Origin: an uncultured Haliea sp.
GTDB lineage: Bacteria; Pseudomonadota; Gammaproteobacteria; Pseudomonadales; Halieaceae
Assembly (NCBI GenBank): GCA_913061145.1
Contig: CAJXUQ010000006.1
Span: 1 to 64,000 of the forward strand
DNA: 64,000 bases
Direction: 5' to 3'
Made by a program: the position numbers and the translations under genes. The notes under the pieces are model-generated. The model worked only from the letters and a program-made list of their open reading frames with translations. It made no database searches and had not been told where the DNA came from. Every line of letters begins with the position of its first letter. Positions within the stretch are counted from its first letter, which is position 1. Shown here piece after piece: positions 53,421 through 61,921 of the stretch.

Positions 53421-54203
53421 ATGTCTCAACCGCCCGTCATCACCGAGCGCGCAGGCCCTGTGTGTACGATCATTCTCAACCGGCCAGCGCAGCGCAATGC
53501 GGTTGACAGGCCCACGGCGGAAGCCCTGCATGCCGCCTTCATCAACTTCGCCAACGATGACACGCTGCGCGTAGCCGTGCTCACCGGCGCGGGTGGGCAT
53601 TTTTGTGCCGGGGCGGACCTTGCCGCGATGAACGATCCCGAGCTGCGCAACACAGTGAATGAAGACGGCACCGGTCCCGGGCCCATGGGCCCCACCCACC
53701 TGCAGCTGGAGAAACCGGTGATTGCCGCGGTTGCGGGCTACGCGGTGGCCGGTGGACTGGAACTGGCACTCTGGTGCGACCTGCGCATCGCAGAGCAATC
53801 CGCGACCTTTGGCGTGTTTTGCCGGCGCTGGGGCGTACCCCTGATTGATGGGGGTACCGTGCGTCTGCCGAGGATCGTCGGCCAGGGCCGCGCCCTGGAC
53901 ATGATACTCACCGGGCGCCCGGTGGACGCCGCAGAAGCCTTGCAGATGGGCCTTGCCAACCGGGTCGTGCAAGATGGCGAGGCGCGGCGGGCCGCAGAGA
54001 CGCTGGCCGCCACAATCGCGGCCTTTCCGCAGCACTGCCTGCGCGCCGACCGCGCGTCCTGTCTCGCCCAGTGGAGCCTGCCACTGGAAAACGCACTGCA
54101 AGAGGAAGGTCGCGGGGGCTACCCGGTCATCGCCAGCGAGGCACTGGGCGGCGCCGCGCGCTTTGCGGGCGGGGCAGGCCGCCACGGAGACTTCAACACC
54201 TGA
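53421..54203 (+). CDS. Enoyl-CoA hydratase/isomerase-family protein
   Basis: A 260-residue crotonase-fold enzyme for an acyl-CoA. Features are ILNRPAQRNAVDR, the first oxyanion segment GGHFCAGADLAAM, the second AGYAVAGGLELALWCDLRIA, and VPLIDGGTVRLPRIVGQGRA. The glutamate expected for hydration near residue 117 appears as an acidic/other position that I could not verify, so the exact reaction is open. A GGAGGAAGCC ribosome site precedes the ATG at 53421. It lies between a small-acid transporter and an amidohydrolase, likely one catabolic unit. Confidence 0.87.
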   Translation: MSQPPVITERAGPVCTIILNRPAQRNAVDRPTAEALHAAFINFANDDTLRVAVLTGAGGHFCAGADLAAMNDPELRNTVNEDGTGPGPMGPTHLQLEKPVIAAVAGYAVAGGLELALWCDLRIAEQSATFGVFCRRWGVPLIDGGTVRLPRIVGQGRALDMILTGRPVDAAEALQMGLANRVVQDGEARRAAETLAATIAAFPQHCLRADRASCLAQWSLPLENALQEEGRGGYPVIASEALGGAARFAGGAGRHGDFNT

Positions 54204-54263
54204 GCAGGCATTCACCCGATGTTCTACCATGCACGAACCTGAACCGTTGATCTGGAGTAGCCC

Positions 54264-55742
54264 ATGGCCCCGCGCACCCCACAGGACCCGGATGGTATCC
54301 GCCTGCCGGTAAAACTCGACACAACATCCAACGGGGAGTTCATGCCCATCCCGCTGGACGCGATACACCACCATGCCAACCGCCTGGCGCTCAGCACGGC
54401 TGATGAGAGTGCACGGCATTCCGGCCTGCGCCGACGCGCTTTTCTGACCAGTGCCTGCGGCGCCGCCACCACCCTGCTCGCCTTCAACCGTGCCTATGCC
54501 AGCCTCGGCGAGCGCGGCGGCTATTTCGAACTGGAACCCGATGCACAATGGGACCAGCAACTGGCCGCCGCCCAGGTGGGTGGCAACGAGTTCATCTTTG
54601 ATGTGCAGGGCCACTTCGTGAACCCGACAGGTGCCTGGACAGCAAAGCTGCCTGCCGAAGCTCGCCCCCTGAGCGGGCTGCCCAACGCCAGCTGCCCTGC
54701 CGCGGAAGGGCCGGGTCGCGCCTACCTCGACTGCTTCAATGCCGAACAGTTTGTTCAGGACGTTTTCATCGACTCGGATACCGACCTGATGGTGCTCTCC
54801 TTCGTGCCCTCACGCTCCGATGCCGAGCCGCTGACCATAGAGGAAGCGGCCGCTACCGCGGAAATCGTGGAGCAGATGCAGGGCACCCACCGCCTGCTGC
54901 TGCACGGCCGGGTCAACCCCAACCAGGAGGGCGACCTGGATGCCATGGATGAACTCGCCGAACACTGGGGCGTCGCAGCGTGGAAGACCTATACGCAGTG
55001 GGGACCGGATGGCACAGGCTTCTGGCTGGACGACGAAGACACCGGCATTCCGTTTCTGGAGAAGGCGCGCAAACTGGGCGTGAAGATTGTCGCCATCCAC
55101 AAGGGCCTGCCCTTTGGCAAAGAGTCCTATGAGCATTCGACCTGCGCCGACATCGGCAGGGTTGCCAGGCGCTACCCCGATATGAGTTTTCTGGTCTATC
55201 ACTCCGGCTATGTCGCCGGCAGCGCAGAGGGGCCCTACGACCCGAACCGTGAAGACGGCGTTGACGCACTGGTCACGTCACTGCGCGCCAACGGCATTGC
55301 ACCCAACAGCAATGTGTATGCGGAGATGGGCAGTACGTGGCGCTATCTGATGCGCGACCCCGACAGCGCGGCGCACACCCTGGGCAAGCTGCTCACCTAC
55401 GTGGGGGAGGACAACGTCCTCTGGGGCACCGACTCCATCTGGTACGGGTCGCCGCAGGACCAGATACAGGCGTTTCGCACCTTCCAGATTGCCGAGAAGC
55501 TGCAAGCGATGTACGGCTACCCGAAAATGACCGCCGAGCTGCGGGCCAAGGTGTTCGGGCTCAATGCACTGAAACCCTACGGGCAACACGTGGCCGACCT
55601 GATGCCGCATTTCAGTCGGGATACCGTGGCGCAGCGGCGGGAAGCCAGCCGCAGCGCACCAGACCCGCACTTCCGCACTTATGGCCCAAAAAATCGCCGG
55701 GAATTTCTCAACCTGATGCGCTGGCAGAACGGCCCCGCCTGA
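54264..55742 (+). CDS. Amidohydrolase-family protein with twin-arginine-like leader
   Basis: A 492-residue Amidohydro_2-type TIM-barrel protein, a family that includes decarboxylases and hydrolases. An N-terminal extension of about 55 residues leads to LRRRAFLTSACGAATTLLAF, a Tat-type RRxFL leader. The barrel has DVQGHFV (His), LLLHGRVNP, VKIVAIHKGLPFG (His), FLVYHSGYV (His) and the metal-binding LWGTDSIWYGSP (Asp). TGGAG precedes 54264; 54342 (MPIPLD) is an alternative start. A Tat export signal on this fold points to a periplasmic enzyme with a cofactor or metal loaded inside the cell. Confidence 0.82.
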   Translation: MAPRTPQDPDGIRLPVKLDTTSNGEFMPIPLDAIHHHANRLALSTADESARHSGLRRRAFLTSACGAATTLLAFNRAYASLGERGGYFELEPDAQWDQQLAAAQVGGNEFIFDVQGHFVNPTGAWTAKLPAEARPLSGLPNASCPAAEGPGRAYLDCFNAEQFVQDVFIDSDTDLMVLSFVPSRSDAEPLTIEEAAATAEIVEQMQGTHRLLLHGRVNPNQEGDLDAMDELAEHWGVAAWKTYTQWGPDGTGFWLDDEDTGIPFLEKARKLGVKIVAIHKGLPFGKESYEHSTCADIGRVARRYPDMSFLVYHSGYVAGSAEGPYDPNREDGVDALVTSLRANGIAPNSNVYAEMGSTWRYLMRDPDSAAHTLGKLLTYVGEDNVLWGTDSIWYGSPQDQIQAFRTFQIAEKLQAMYGYPKMTAELRAKVFGLNALKPYGQHVADLMPHFSRDTVAQRREASRSAPDPHFRTYGPKNRREFLNLMRWQNGPA

Positions 55743-55757
55743 CCCAGGCGCGGCAGC

Positions 55758-56648
55758 TCAGTTTTTCTGCTCGAGTAAGGTGAGCACGCTGGAGAAATCC
55801 TGCTGACCCATGCCGGCCTCCTGCAGGCGCGTGTAAAGCTCGCGCGCCAGCTGGCCCATGCGATTGTCGACGCCACTCTGGCTGGCGATATCCATGGCCA
55901 GGCCGAGGTCCTTGGCCATCAGGTCGACCATGAAGCCGGGCTTGTAGCCGTTGCTGGCCGGTGCTTTTTCCATCACGCCGGGATAGGGGTTGTACACCTC
56001 CAGGGACCAGTTGCGCCCCGAGCTGGCGAGCATGATTTCCGACAGCACCGCAGGATCCAGCCCGTTGCGTACACCCATTTCCAGGGCCTCACAGGTGCCG
56101 ATCATGTGAATGGCCAACAGCATGTTGTTACAGCCCTTGGCCACCTGCCCCGCCCCTGCCGGGCCGGCGTGGAAGATGTTCTTGCCCATGCCCGACAGAA
56201 TGACCCGGGCCTTCTCGAAGGTTGCCGCCTCGCCGCCACACATGAAGGCCAGGGTGCCTGCGGCGGCGGCAGCAACGCCGCCGGATACCGGCGCATCCAT
56301 GAAACCGATACCCAGGGCCGCTGCGGCCTGGCCCACTTCGCGTGACGTTGCGGCATCGATTGTGCTGCAATCCAGCACGGTGGTCTCCGGCCCCAGGCGA
56401 GCCAGCAGGCCATCATCGCCCAGGTAGACACTGGCCACATGCTTGCCGGCAGGCAGCATGGAGATGACATACTCGGCGCCCACCACTGCCTCACCGGCGG
56501 AGGTGGCGACCTGGGCCCCGGCCTCAGCCAACTGCTGACAGGCGGCCTGCGACAGGTCAAAGACGGTTACGCTATGACCGGCCCGAATCAGGTTGGCGGC
56601 CATCGGGCCACCCATGTTGCCAAGGCCGATAAATCCAACTTGCGCCAT
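55758..56648 (-). CDS. mmsB: 3-Hydroxyisobutyrate dehydrogenase
   Basis: A 296-residue NAD-dependent enzyme oxidising 3-hydroxyisobutyrate to methylmalonate semialdehyde in valine degradation. It starts MAQVGFIGLGNMGGPMAANL (Rossmann GLGNMG). FMDAPVSGGVAAAAAGTLAF is the family substrate loop, and GAGQVAKGCNNMLL contains the catalytic lysine. AGGAG precedes the ATG. It is last in an operon with hydrolase, hydratase and acyl-CoA dehydrogenase genes, which fixes the pathway. Confidence 0.94.
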   Translation of the reverse strand: MAQVGFIGLGNMGGPMAANLIRAGHSVTVFDLSQAACQQLAEAGAQVATSAGEAVVGAEYVISMLPAGKHVASVYLGDDGLLARLGPETTVLDCSTIDAATSREVGQAAAALGIGFMDAPVSGGVAAAAAGTLAFMCGGEAATFEKARVILSGMGKNIFHAGPAGAGQVAKGCNNMLLAIHMIGTCEALEMGVRNGLDPAVLSEIMLASSGRNWSLEVYNPYPGVMEKAPASNGYKPGFMVDLMAKDLGLAMDIASQSGVDNRMGQLARELYTRLQEAGMGQQDFSSVLTLLEQKN

Positions 56649-56668
56649 TGTGAAGTCTCCTGTGCGGT

Positions 56669-57781
56669 TTAGAGGTCGGCCAGCGGGTTGTTCGGCCAGG
56701 GCGCCGTGAAGAAGCCATCGAGCAGCGCTTCCGGTACTTCACGGGTGCTTTTGTAGGCCCAGGCCGGGTTGCGATCCTTGTCCAGCAGCAGAGCGCGCAC
56801 GCCTTCGGCAAACTCCGGGTAGCGCACCACGTTGGTGGCCAGCTGGACTTCCGACTGGAACACCTCCCGCAGGGAGCAGTGCCGGGTGGCCTGCAGCTGG
56901 CGACTGATCCAGAGCGCCGCCAGTGGCGAGCCATGCGCCAGGCCGTCGCGGGCGCGGGACAGCCACTGGTCGGTGGTCTGCTGGTTAACGATGTTATCCA
57001 CCACCTGATGGACGTCGTCGCCGTCGCAGAGGGAATTGATCCGGCTCAGGTGCGGCTCCACCTGGCCCCCGGGCATGCTGCCGATACTCTGCTCGGTGAG
57101 CGGGCGCAGGATATGCCGCACGCGGGCATGATTGGCTGCGCAGTCCCCGCGCCAGGCGCTGCGACGCAGCTGCTCCAGCACGGCGTCCTTGTGTTCACTG
57201 GCGATAAAACGGTCCGCGAGCCCGGTAAACACCGCGTCGGCAGCGTTGATGGAGGCACCGGTGAGGGCAAGGAATTGCCCCGACTTCCCGGGCATGTGGT
57301 TGAGAAACCAGCTGCCGCCCACATCCGGGAACAGCGCGATGGTGATTTCCGGCATGGCGATGCGGGTGGCTTCCGTCACCACCCGGTGCGAACAACCCGC
57401 CATCACACCCAGACCGCCGCCCATCACGATCCCATGACCCCAGCAGATGATCGGCTTGGGATAGGTGTGCAGGGTGTAGTTCATGCGATATTCGCGGGCG
57501 AAGAAGGCCTCCGCCTCCTCGCAGGGCCCACCGGGCGTGGCGGTTGCGGAGCGGTGCAGGGCCTGCACATCGCCGCCGGCGCAGAAGGCCTTTTCACCAC
57601 TGCCATCAATCAGGATGGCGCCGATCTCAGGGTCATCGCGCCACGCATCCAGCTGTTGCTGCAGCGTGTCAACCATCGGTAGGGTCAGTGAGTTGAGGGT
57701 TTTGGGCACGTTGAGCGTGAGCCGGCCGAGCTTGCGCTCGGCACAGGCGACAAGCTCAACAATGACAGGGGCATCTGACAT
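56669..57781 (-). CDS. 3-Hydroxyisobutyryl-CoA hydrolase
   Basis: A 370-residue crotonase-fold hydrolase releasing CoA from 3-hydroxyisobutyryl-CoA. It is longer than hydratases, with the HIBCH-type blocks LNSLTLPMVDTL, KAFCAGGDVQALH, GHGIVMGGGLGVMAGC, MPEITIALFPDVGGSWFL and the C-terminal helical domain RYPEFAEGVRALLLDKDRNPAW. The ATG at 57781 is favoured over an extension eighteen codons upstream. It lies between mmsB and the hydratase gene, in pathway order. Confidence 0.92.
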   Translation of the reverse strand: MSDAPVIVELVACAERKLGRLTLNVPKTLNSLTLPMVDTLQQQLDAWRDDPEIGAILIDGSGEKAFCAGGDVQALHRSATATPGGPCEEAEAFFAREYRMNYTLHTYPKPIICWGHGIVMGGGLGVMAGCSHRVVTEATRIAMPEITIALFPDVGGSWFLNHMPGKSGQFLALTGASINAADAVFTGLADRFIASEHKDAVLEQLRRSAWRGDCAANHARVRHILRPLTEQSIGSMPGGQVEPHLSRINSLCDGDDVHQVVDNIVNQQTTDQWLSRARDGLAHGSPLAALWISRQLQATRHCSLREVFQSEVQLATNVVRYPEFAEGVRALLLDKDRNPAWAYKSTREVPEALLDGFFTAPWPNNPLADL

Positions 57782-57791
57782 GGTTGAATCC

Positions 57792-58580
57792 TTAGCGGTT
57801 TTTCCATTCGGGCTTGCGCTTCTCGAGAAACGCATTCACACCCTCGCGCTGGTCTTCGGTGGAGAACAGCTCAACGAACAGTTCGCGCTCTGCCGCCAGA
57901 CCATCGCCGATCGCCTTGTCGCGGGCGGAGTGGATCAGCTGCTTGCAGCGCCCGATCGAGCTGGGGCTCTGCTCGCCCACCTGCTCGGCCAGGGCCAGGG
58001 CACGTTCCAGCGCCTCGCCGGTGCCAACCACCTCTTCTGCCAGGCCAATGCGCTCCGCTGTGGCAGCATTGATGCGCTCACCGCAGAGGATCATCCGCTT
58101 GGCCCAGCCTTCGCCCGCCAGCCAGGCCAGACGCTGGGTGCCGCCGGCACAGGGCAGCAGGCCGACCCGCGCCTCGGGCAGCGCGAGCTGGGCCTGCTCT
58201 TCAACAATGCGCAGGTCGCAGGCCAGGGCGACTTCCAGACCGCCGCCCATGGCAAAGCCGTTCACAGCAGCAATGGAGACGCCGCGGAAGTCCGCCAGCG
58301 CTTCAAAGGCCTCGCCGAAAAAGCGTGCCATGCGCTCCGCCGTTTTCGGGTCGCCGTCGGCAAACAGTTTCAGGTCCGCTCCGGCCGAGAAGAACTTGCT
58401 GCCAGCGCCGGTCAGCACCAGCGCGTATATATCCAGATTGCTGTTCAGCGCAGCGACCAGATCGCGCAGCGCGGGCAGGCTCTCGGTGTCCCAGGTATTG
58501 GCTGCGGGGTTGTCGATCGTCACCAGTGCGGTGTGGCCGCGAATCTCGACTTTCAGTTTGTCCGATGTGCTCAGGCTCAT
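57792..58580 (-). CDS. Enoyl-CoA hydratase (methacrylyl-CoA hydratase)
   Basis: A 262-residue crotonase-fold hydratase. KFFSAGADLKLFADGD and NGFAMGGGLEVALACDLRIVEEQA are the two oxyanion-hole segments, and LALPEARVGLLPCAGGTQRLA is the second glutamate region typical of active hydratases. Its ATG overlaps the acyl-CoA dehydrogenase stop by four bases. In this operon it would add water to methacrylyl-CoA. Confidence 0.9.
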   Translation of the reverse strand: MSLSTSDKLKVEIRGHTALVTIDNPAANTWDTESLPALRDLVAALNSNLDIYALVLTGAGSKFFSAGADLKLFADGDPKTAERMARFFGEAFEALADFRGVSIAAVNGFAMGGGLEVALACDLRIVEEQAQLALPEARVGLLPCAGGTQRLAWLAGEGWAKRMILCGERINAATAERIGLAEEVVGTGEALERALALAEQVGEQSPSSIGRCKQLIHSARDKAIGDGLAAERELFVELFSTEDQREGVNAFLEKRKPEWKNR

Positions 58581-59737
58581 TTGATCACCTCCAGTGCGCC
58601 TTCCATTAACAGTTTGCGCGCCACAATCACGCGCATGATTTCGTTGGTACCCTCGAGTATCTGGTGCACCCGTGTATCACGCACATGGCGCTCCATCGGG
58701 TATTCGCGGATATAGCCATAGCCGCCGAACAGTTGCAGGGCATCGTTGCAGACCTGGAAACCCACATCGGTCGCAAAGCGTTTGGCCATGGCGCAGTAGG
58801 TGGTGGCCTGTGGGTCCTTGTGGTCCAGCTTGCTGGCGGCGAGCCGCACCATCTGCCGCGCCGCCACCAGTTCTGTGAGCATGTCGGCGAGTTTGAACTG
58901 GGTGTGCTGGAAGTCGGCGATAGCCGTGTCGAACTGGCGCCGCTCCTGCACGTAGGCGGTAGCTTCTTCCAGCGCCTGCTGGGCTGTGCCCACGCTGCAG
59001 GTGGCGATGTTGATACGTCCACCGTCGAGTCCCATCATGGCGATGGAAAAGCCCTGCCCCTCGGCACCGAGCCGGTTCTCCACCGGTACGCGCACGTTAT
59101 CGAAGGTCACCATGCGTGTGGGCTGGGCGTTCCAGCCCATCTTCGCTTCTTTCTTGCCGTAGCTGATACCCTCGGCATCCGCCGGCACCAGCAGCGCCGT
59201 GATACCGCGCGCGCCGTTGTCGCTGGTTCGCAGCATGACCACCAGCACGTCGGTTTCGCCGGCGCCGGAAATGAACACCTTGCTGCCGTTGATCACATAG
59301 TCGCCCCCCTCACGTCGCGCCGAGGTGCGCAGCGAGGCGGCGTCGGAGCCCGCACCGGGCTCTGTCAGGCAATAGGACGCCAGCTTTTCGCCACTGACCA
59401 GCGCGGGGCACCAGGCCTCGATAACGGCATCGGTGCAGAAGTTGCCGATCATGCTGGTCGCCATGTTGTGGATGGTCAGGAATGCCGCCGTGGTGGTGCA
59501 ACCGCGCGCCAGTTCCTCCACAATCAGACTGGCATCCAACCGGCCCATACCCAGCCCACCGGCACTCTCCGGCGTGTACATCCCCATGAAGCCAAGCTCA
59601 CCGGCCTGGCGCAGAGCGTCCTTCGGAAAGAAAGACTCCTCGTCCCACTGCGCGGCGTTGGGTGCCAGCACACCGTCGGAGAACGCGCGCGCACTGTCAA
59701 TAAACGCCTGCTGCTCCTCTGAGATGGAAAAATCCAT
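58577..59737 (-). CDS. Acyl-CoA dehydrogenase (isobutyryl-CoA dehydrogenase type)
   Basis: A 386-residue FAD enzyme. CLTEPGAGSDAASLRTSA and SGAGETDVLVVMLRT mark the flavin site. The catalytic glutamate lies in the C-terminal block LQLFGGYGYIREYPMERHVRD...QILEGTNEIMR (the ILEGTNEI glutamate). The closest functional fit is isobutyryl-CoA or short branched-chain acyl-CoA dehydrogenase, from the rest of the operon. Start and overlap with the hydratase (ATGA) support this frame. Confidence 0.93.
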   Translation of the reverse strand: MDFSISEEQQAFIDSARAFSDGVLAPNAAQWDEESFFPKDALRQAGELGFMGMYTPESAGGLGMGRLDASLIVEELARGCTTTAAFLTIHNMATSMIGNFCTDAVIEAWCPALVSGEKLASYCLTEPGAGSDAASLRTSARREGGDYVINGSKVFISGAGETDVLVVMLRTSDNGARGITALLVPADAEGISYGKKEAKMGWNAQPTRMVTFDNVRVPVENRLGAEGQGFSIAMMGLDGGRINIATCSVGTAQQALEEATAYVQERRQFDTAIADFQHTQFKLADMLTELVAARQMVRLAASKLDHKDPQATTYCAMAKRFATDVGFQVCNDALQLFGGYGYIREYPMERHVRDTRVHQILEGTNEIMRVIVARKLLMEGALEVIK

Positions 59738-59749
59738 GGCCAGCTCTCC

Positions 59750-61168
59750 TCAGAAGCGATTCATGACTTTGCCGAACAACTCCTCGTCGGGCGGGATGAC
59801 CTTGGTTTGCGCCAGCGGTTTGGATACCCAGGTCTCGTTGATGAGGTCGCGCCAGGTAATGTTGTGGTTGATGCTGTTGCCGCCCCAGGAGCCACAGCCC
59901 AGCGAAAAGGTCTGGCGCATGCCATTCCACAGGTTGCCGCTGTTGGACGCGGCCTGGGGCTGGTTCACCATCACCCGCGAGGTGCGCGTAGCCATCGCCA
60001 GTTTCAGGATGTTGTCGTCGTTGTTGGAGTAGATGCCACAGCTGTGGCCCTGGCCCTGATACGCCTGGATACGATTGGTCAGCTCGATGGCTTCGTCGAT
60101 GTCGCGCACCTTGTACAGGGCCATGGTCACGGTCAGCTTCTCGCCCGAGAAGGGATAATCGGGGCCGGCACCCACTTCGGGCACAATCAGAAACTGCTTG
60201 CCCTCGGGCAGGTCGATGCCCGCGCGTCCGGCGATGGTCGTGGCGTGCTGCGCGACGATCGCCGCGTTCAGGTGGCCGTCCTGCCAGATCACGCTCTGCA
60301 GCCGGGCCTTGTCCTCACCTTCGATGACGTAACCGCCCTCGTGCTTGAGCTTCTCGAGAAACTCGTCGTAGATGGATTCAAACACCAGCACGGAGTTGTC
60401 CGAGGAGCAGGAGGCGGCCAGGTCCAGCGTCTTGGAGATACGGATTTTCTCCGCGGCTTCGTCCAGGTCGGCACTGTCGTCGACCGTAATCACCGCATTG
60501 CCTACCCCCACGCCCAGCGCAGGCGTGCCGGAAGAATAGGCCGCCGACACCATCGCTTCACCGCCGGTGGCGAGAATGCGGTCACACTGGCGCATCAACT
60601 CGTTGGTCTTGTCCAGCGAGGGCACATCAATGCTCTGCACCAGGTCCGCCGGCGCGCCCATGGCAACGATCGCCTCGCGCATGTAGTCACAGATCATCTT
60701 GTTGGTCAGTTTGGCGCGCGGGTGCGGCGCGATGATAATGGCATTGCGCCCCTTCACCGCAGAGATGGCCTTGATCACCGGCGTGGCCTCCGGGTTCGTG
60801 GAGGGTGACAGGGCACCGATGACACCGACCGGCTTGGCGATCTTGATGATGTTGCGAACCGGGTCCTCTTCGATCACGCCGACGGACTTGTCGTTGATGA
60901 TGTCCATCAGGGTCGCGCGCGTTTTACGGTGAATCTTGAGGAACTTGCCGTCGTAGTTACCAAGCTGGGTTTCCTCGACGGTAAAGCGGGCAATTTTCTC
61001 CGACACACCTTCACGCGCCACCGACCAGACCATAGCGGTAATCAGCTCGTCCACCTGCTCCTGGGTATAGTGTTCGATGGCCGCCTGCGCTGCGCGGGCA
61101 CGCGCCATCATCTCGGCAATTTCCTGCTGTACCGGATTCGGATCCTGATTATGCTCTGCTGTCGCCAT
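59750..61168 (-). CDS. CoA-acylating-type aldehyde dehydrogenase (EutE/AdhE/SauS-like)
   Basis: A 472-residue aldehyde dehydrogenase. It lacks the MmsA pattern and instead shows AdhE/EutE-like blocks: VGVIGALSPSTNPEATPV, IIIAPHPRAK, DRILATGGEAMVSAAYSSG, GVGVGNAVITVDD and the catalytic-cysteine segment DLAASCSSDNSVLVFES. Such enzymes form acyl-CoA from aldehydes; relatives act on acetaldehyde, sulfoacetaldehyde or propionaldehyde. An upstream extension of 35 codons is rejected in favour of the ATG at 61168. It is the first gene of the valine operon behind a consensus -35 promoter, twelve bases before the dehydrogenase, where MmsA would be expected. Confidence 0.86.
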   Translation of the reverse strand: MATAEHNQDPNPVQQEIAEMMARARAAQAAIEHYTQEQVDELITAMVWSVAREGVSEKIARFTVEETQLGNYDGKFLKIHRKTRATLMDIINDKSVGVIEEDPVRNIIKIAKPVGVIGALSPSTNPEATPVIKAISAVKGRNAIIIAPHPRAKLTNKMICDYMREAIVAMGAPADLVQSIDVPSLDKTNELMRQCDRILATGGEAMVSAAYSSGTPALGVGVGNAVITVDDSADLDEAAEKIRISKTLDLAASCSSDNSVLVFESIYDEFLEKLKHEGGYVIEGEDKARLQSVIWQDGHLNAAIVAQHATTIAGRAGIDLPEGKQFLIVPEVGAGPDYPFSGEKLTVTMALYKVRDIDEAIELTNRIQAYQGQGHSCGIYSNNDDNILKLAMATRTSRVMVNQPQAASNSGNLWNGMRQTFSLGCGSWGGNSINHNITWRDLINETWVSKPLAQTKVIPPDEELFGKVMNRF

Positions 61169-61245
61169 GGGGCGTACTCCTGTCGTACACATGAAGATGG
61201 GGTTCCAGCCACGGCCTGCTGCCGGAACTCTTATAGTAGCCGAGC

Positions 61246-61273
61246 AGACTACGCCGCGCGGGCGACGTGTCAA
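61246..61273 (-). promoter_or_regulatory. Promoter of the valine-degradation operon
   Basis: On the minus strand, consensus TTGACA (61268-61273), a 16-base spacer, then TAGTCT (61246-61251). Transcription would begin near 61239, about 70 bases before the aldehyde dehydrogenase ATG. The rest of the 297-base gap to the divergent thioesterase gene shows nothing I can name. Confidence 0.7.
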
Positions 61274-61465
61274 AGGGAGAAAGTTGCGATATAAATGGAT
61301 GATATTGCGGCTTAATCAATCCAATAACCCGGTTTTCAGGATTATGTCCTCGAACGGCGCAGCCCGAACGCCCCGCGGCCACGCCGCAGAAGATGGTCGC
61401 TCATGCAAATTGCATCGGCCAGCGCTAGACTGCGCAGGTAGACCAGCCACCGGACGGACCCGGCC

Positions 61466-61921
61466 ATGCCGCGCAAAACCATCGACCTCCCCGAGCACTT
61501 TCTGTTCGAGACGCACTACGACGTGCTCTACACCGACGTCAACGCCGCCAATCACCTCGGCGCGGACCGCCTGCTGTCCATTGCCATGGAGGCGCAACTG
61601 CGTTTCATTCGCCAGCTCGGCCACGGTCAGGCCATCGCCTTTGAGGATGCCGGGCTGATCATGGCCCACGCGGAAACCGCGTACCTGGCCGAGGCGGATT
61701 ACGGCGACCGGCTGCGGGTGGAACTCGGTGCGCGCGAAGTCGAGCCGAAGAGCTTCCAGTTCGTCTACCGCATCAGCAAAAACGACAACGGCGCGGAAGT
61801 GGCCAGGGTAGCCACCACACTGCTCTTTTTCGACTACCAGGCGCGCCGCGTAGTGCCCGTGCCCGAGGATTTCCGCGCCCGGGTGACCGGGGTGCCGGAG
61901 GAACCGCCATGGCGTGGATGA
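61466..61921 (+). CDS. Hotdog-fold acyl-CoA thioesterase
   Basis: A 151-residue 4HBT-type thioesterase that frees CoA from acyl-CoA. It has the long hotdog helix region with the catalytic-Asp segment YTDVNAANHLGADRLLSIAMEA, a YLAEADYGDRLRVEL strand and the closing TTLLFFDYQARRVVPVPEDF. It overlaps the next gene by thirteen bases. Whether it serves the divergent valine operon or general lipid turnover cannot be decided. Confidence 0.86.
   Translation: MPRKTIDLPEHFLFETHYDVLYTDVNAANHLGADRLLSIAMEAQLRFIRQLGHGQAIAFEDAGLIMAHAETAYLAEADYGDRLRVELGAREVEPKSFQFVYRISKNDNGAEVARVATTLLFFDYQARRVVPVPEDFRARVTGVPEEPPWRG

Noticed and set aside
59750-61168. Calling the first valine-operon gene mmsA
   Set aside because: Catalytic and cofactor segments match the EutE/AdhE/SauS type and not the MmsA type.
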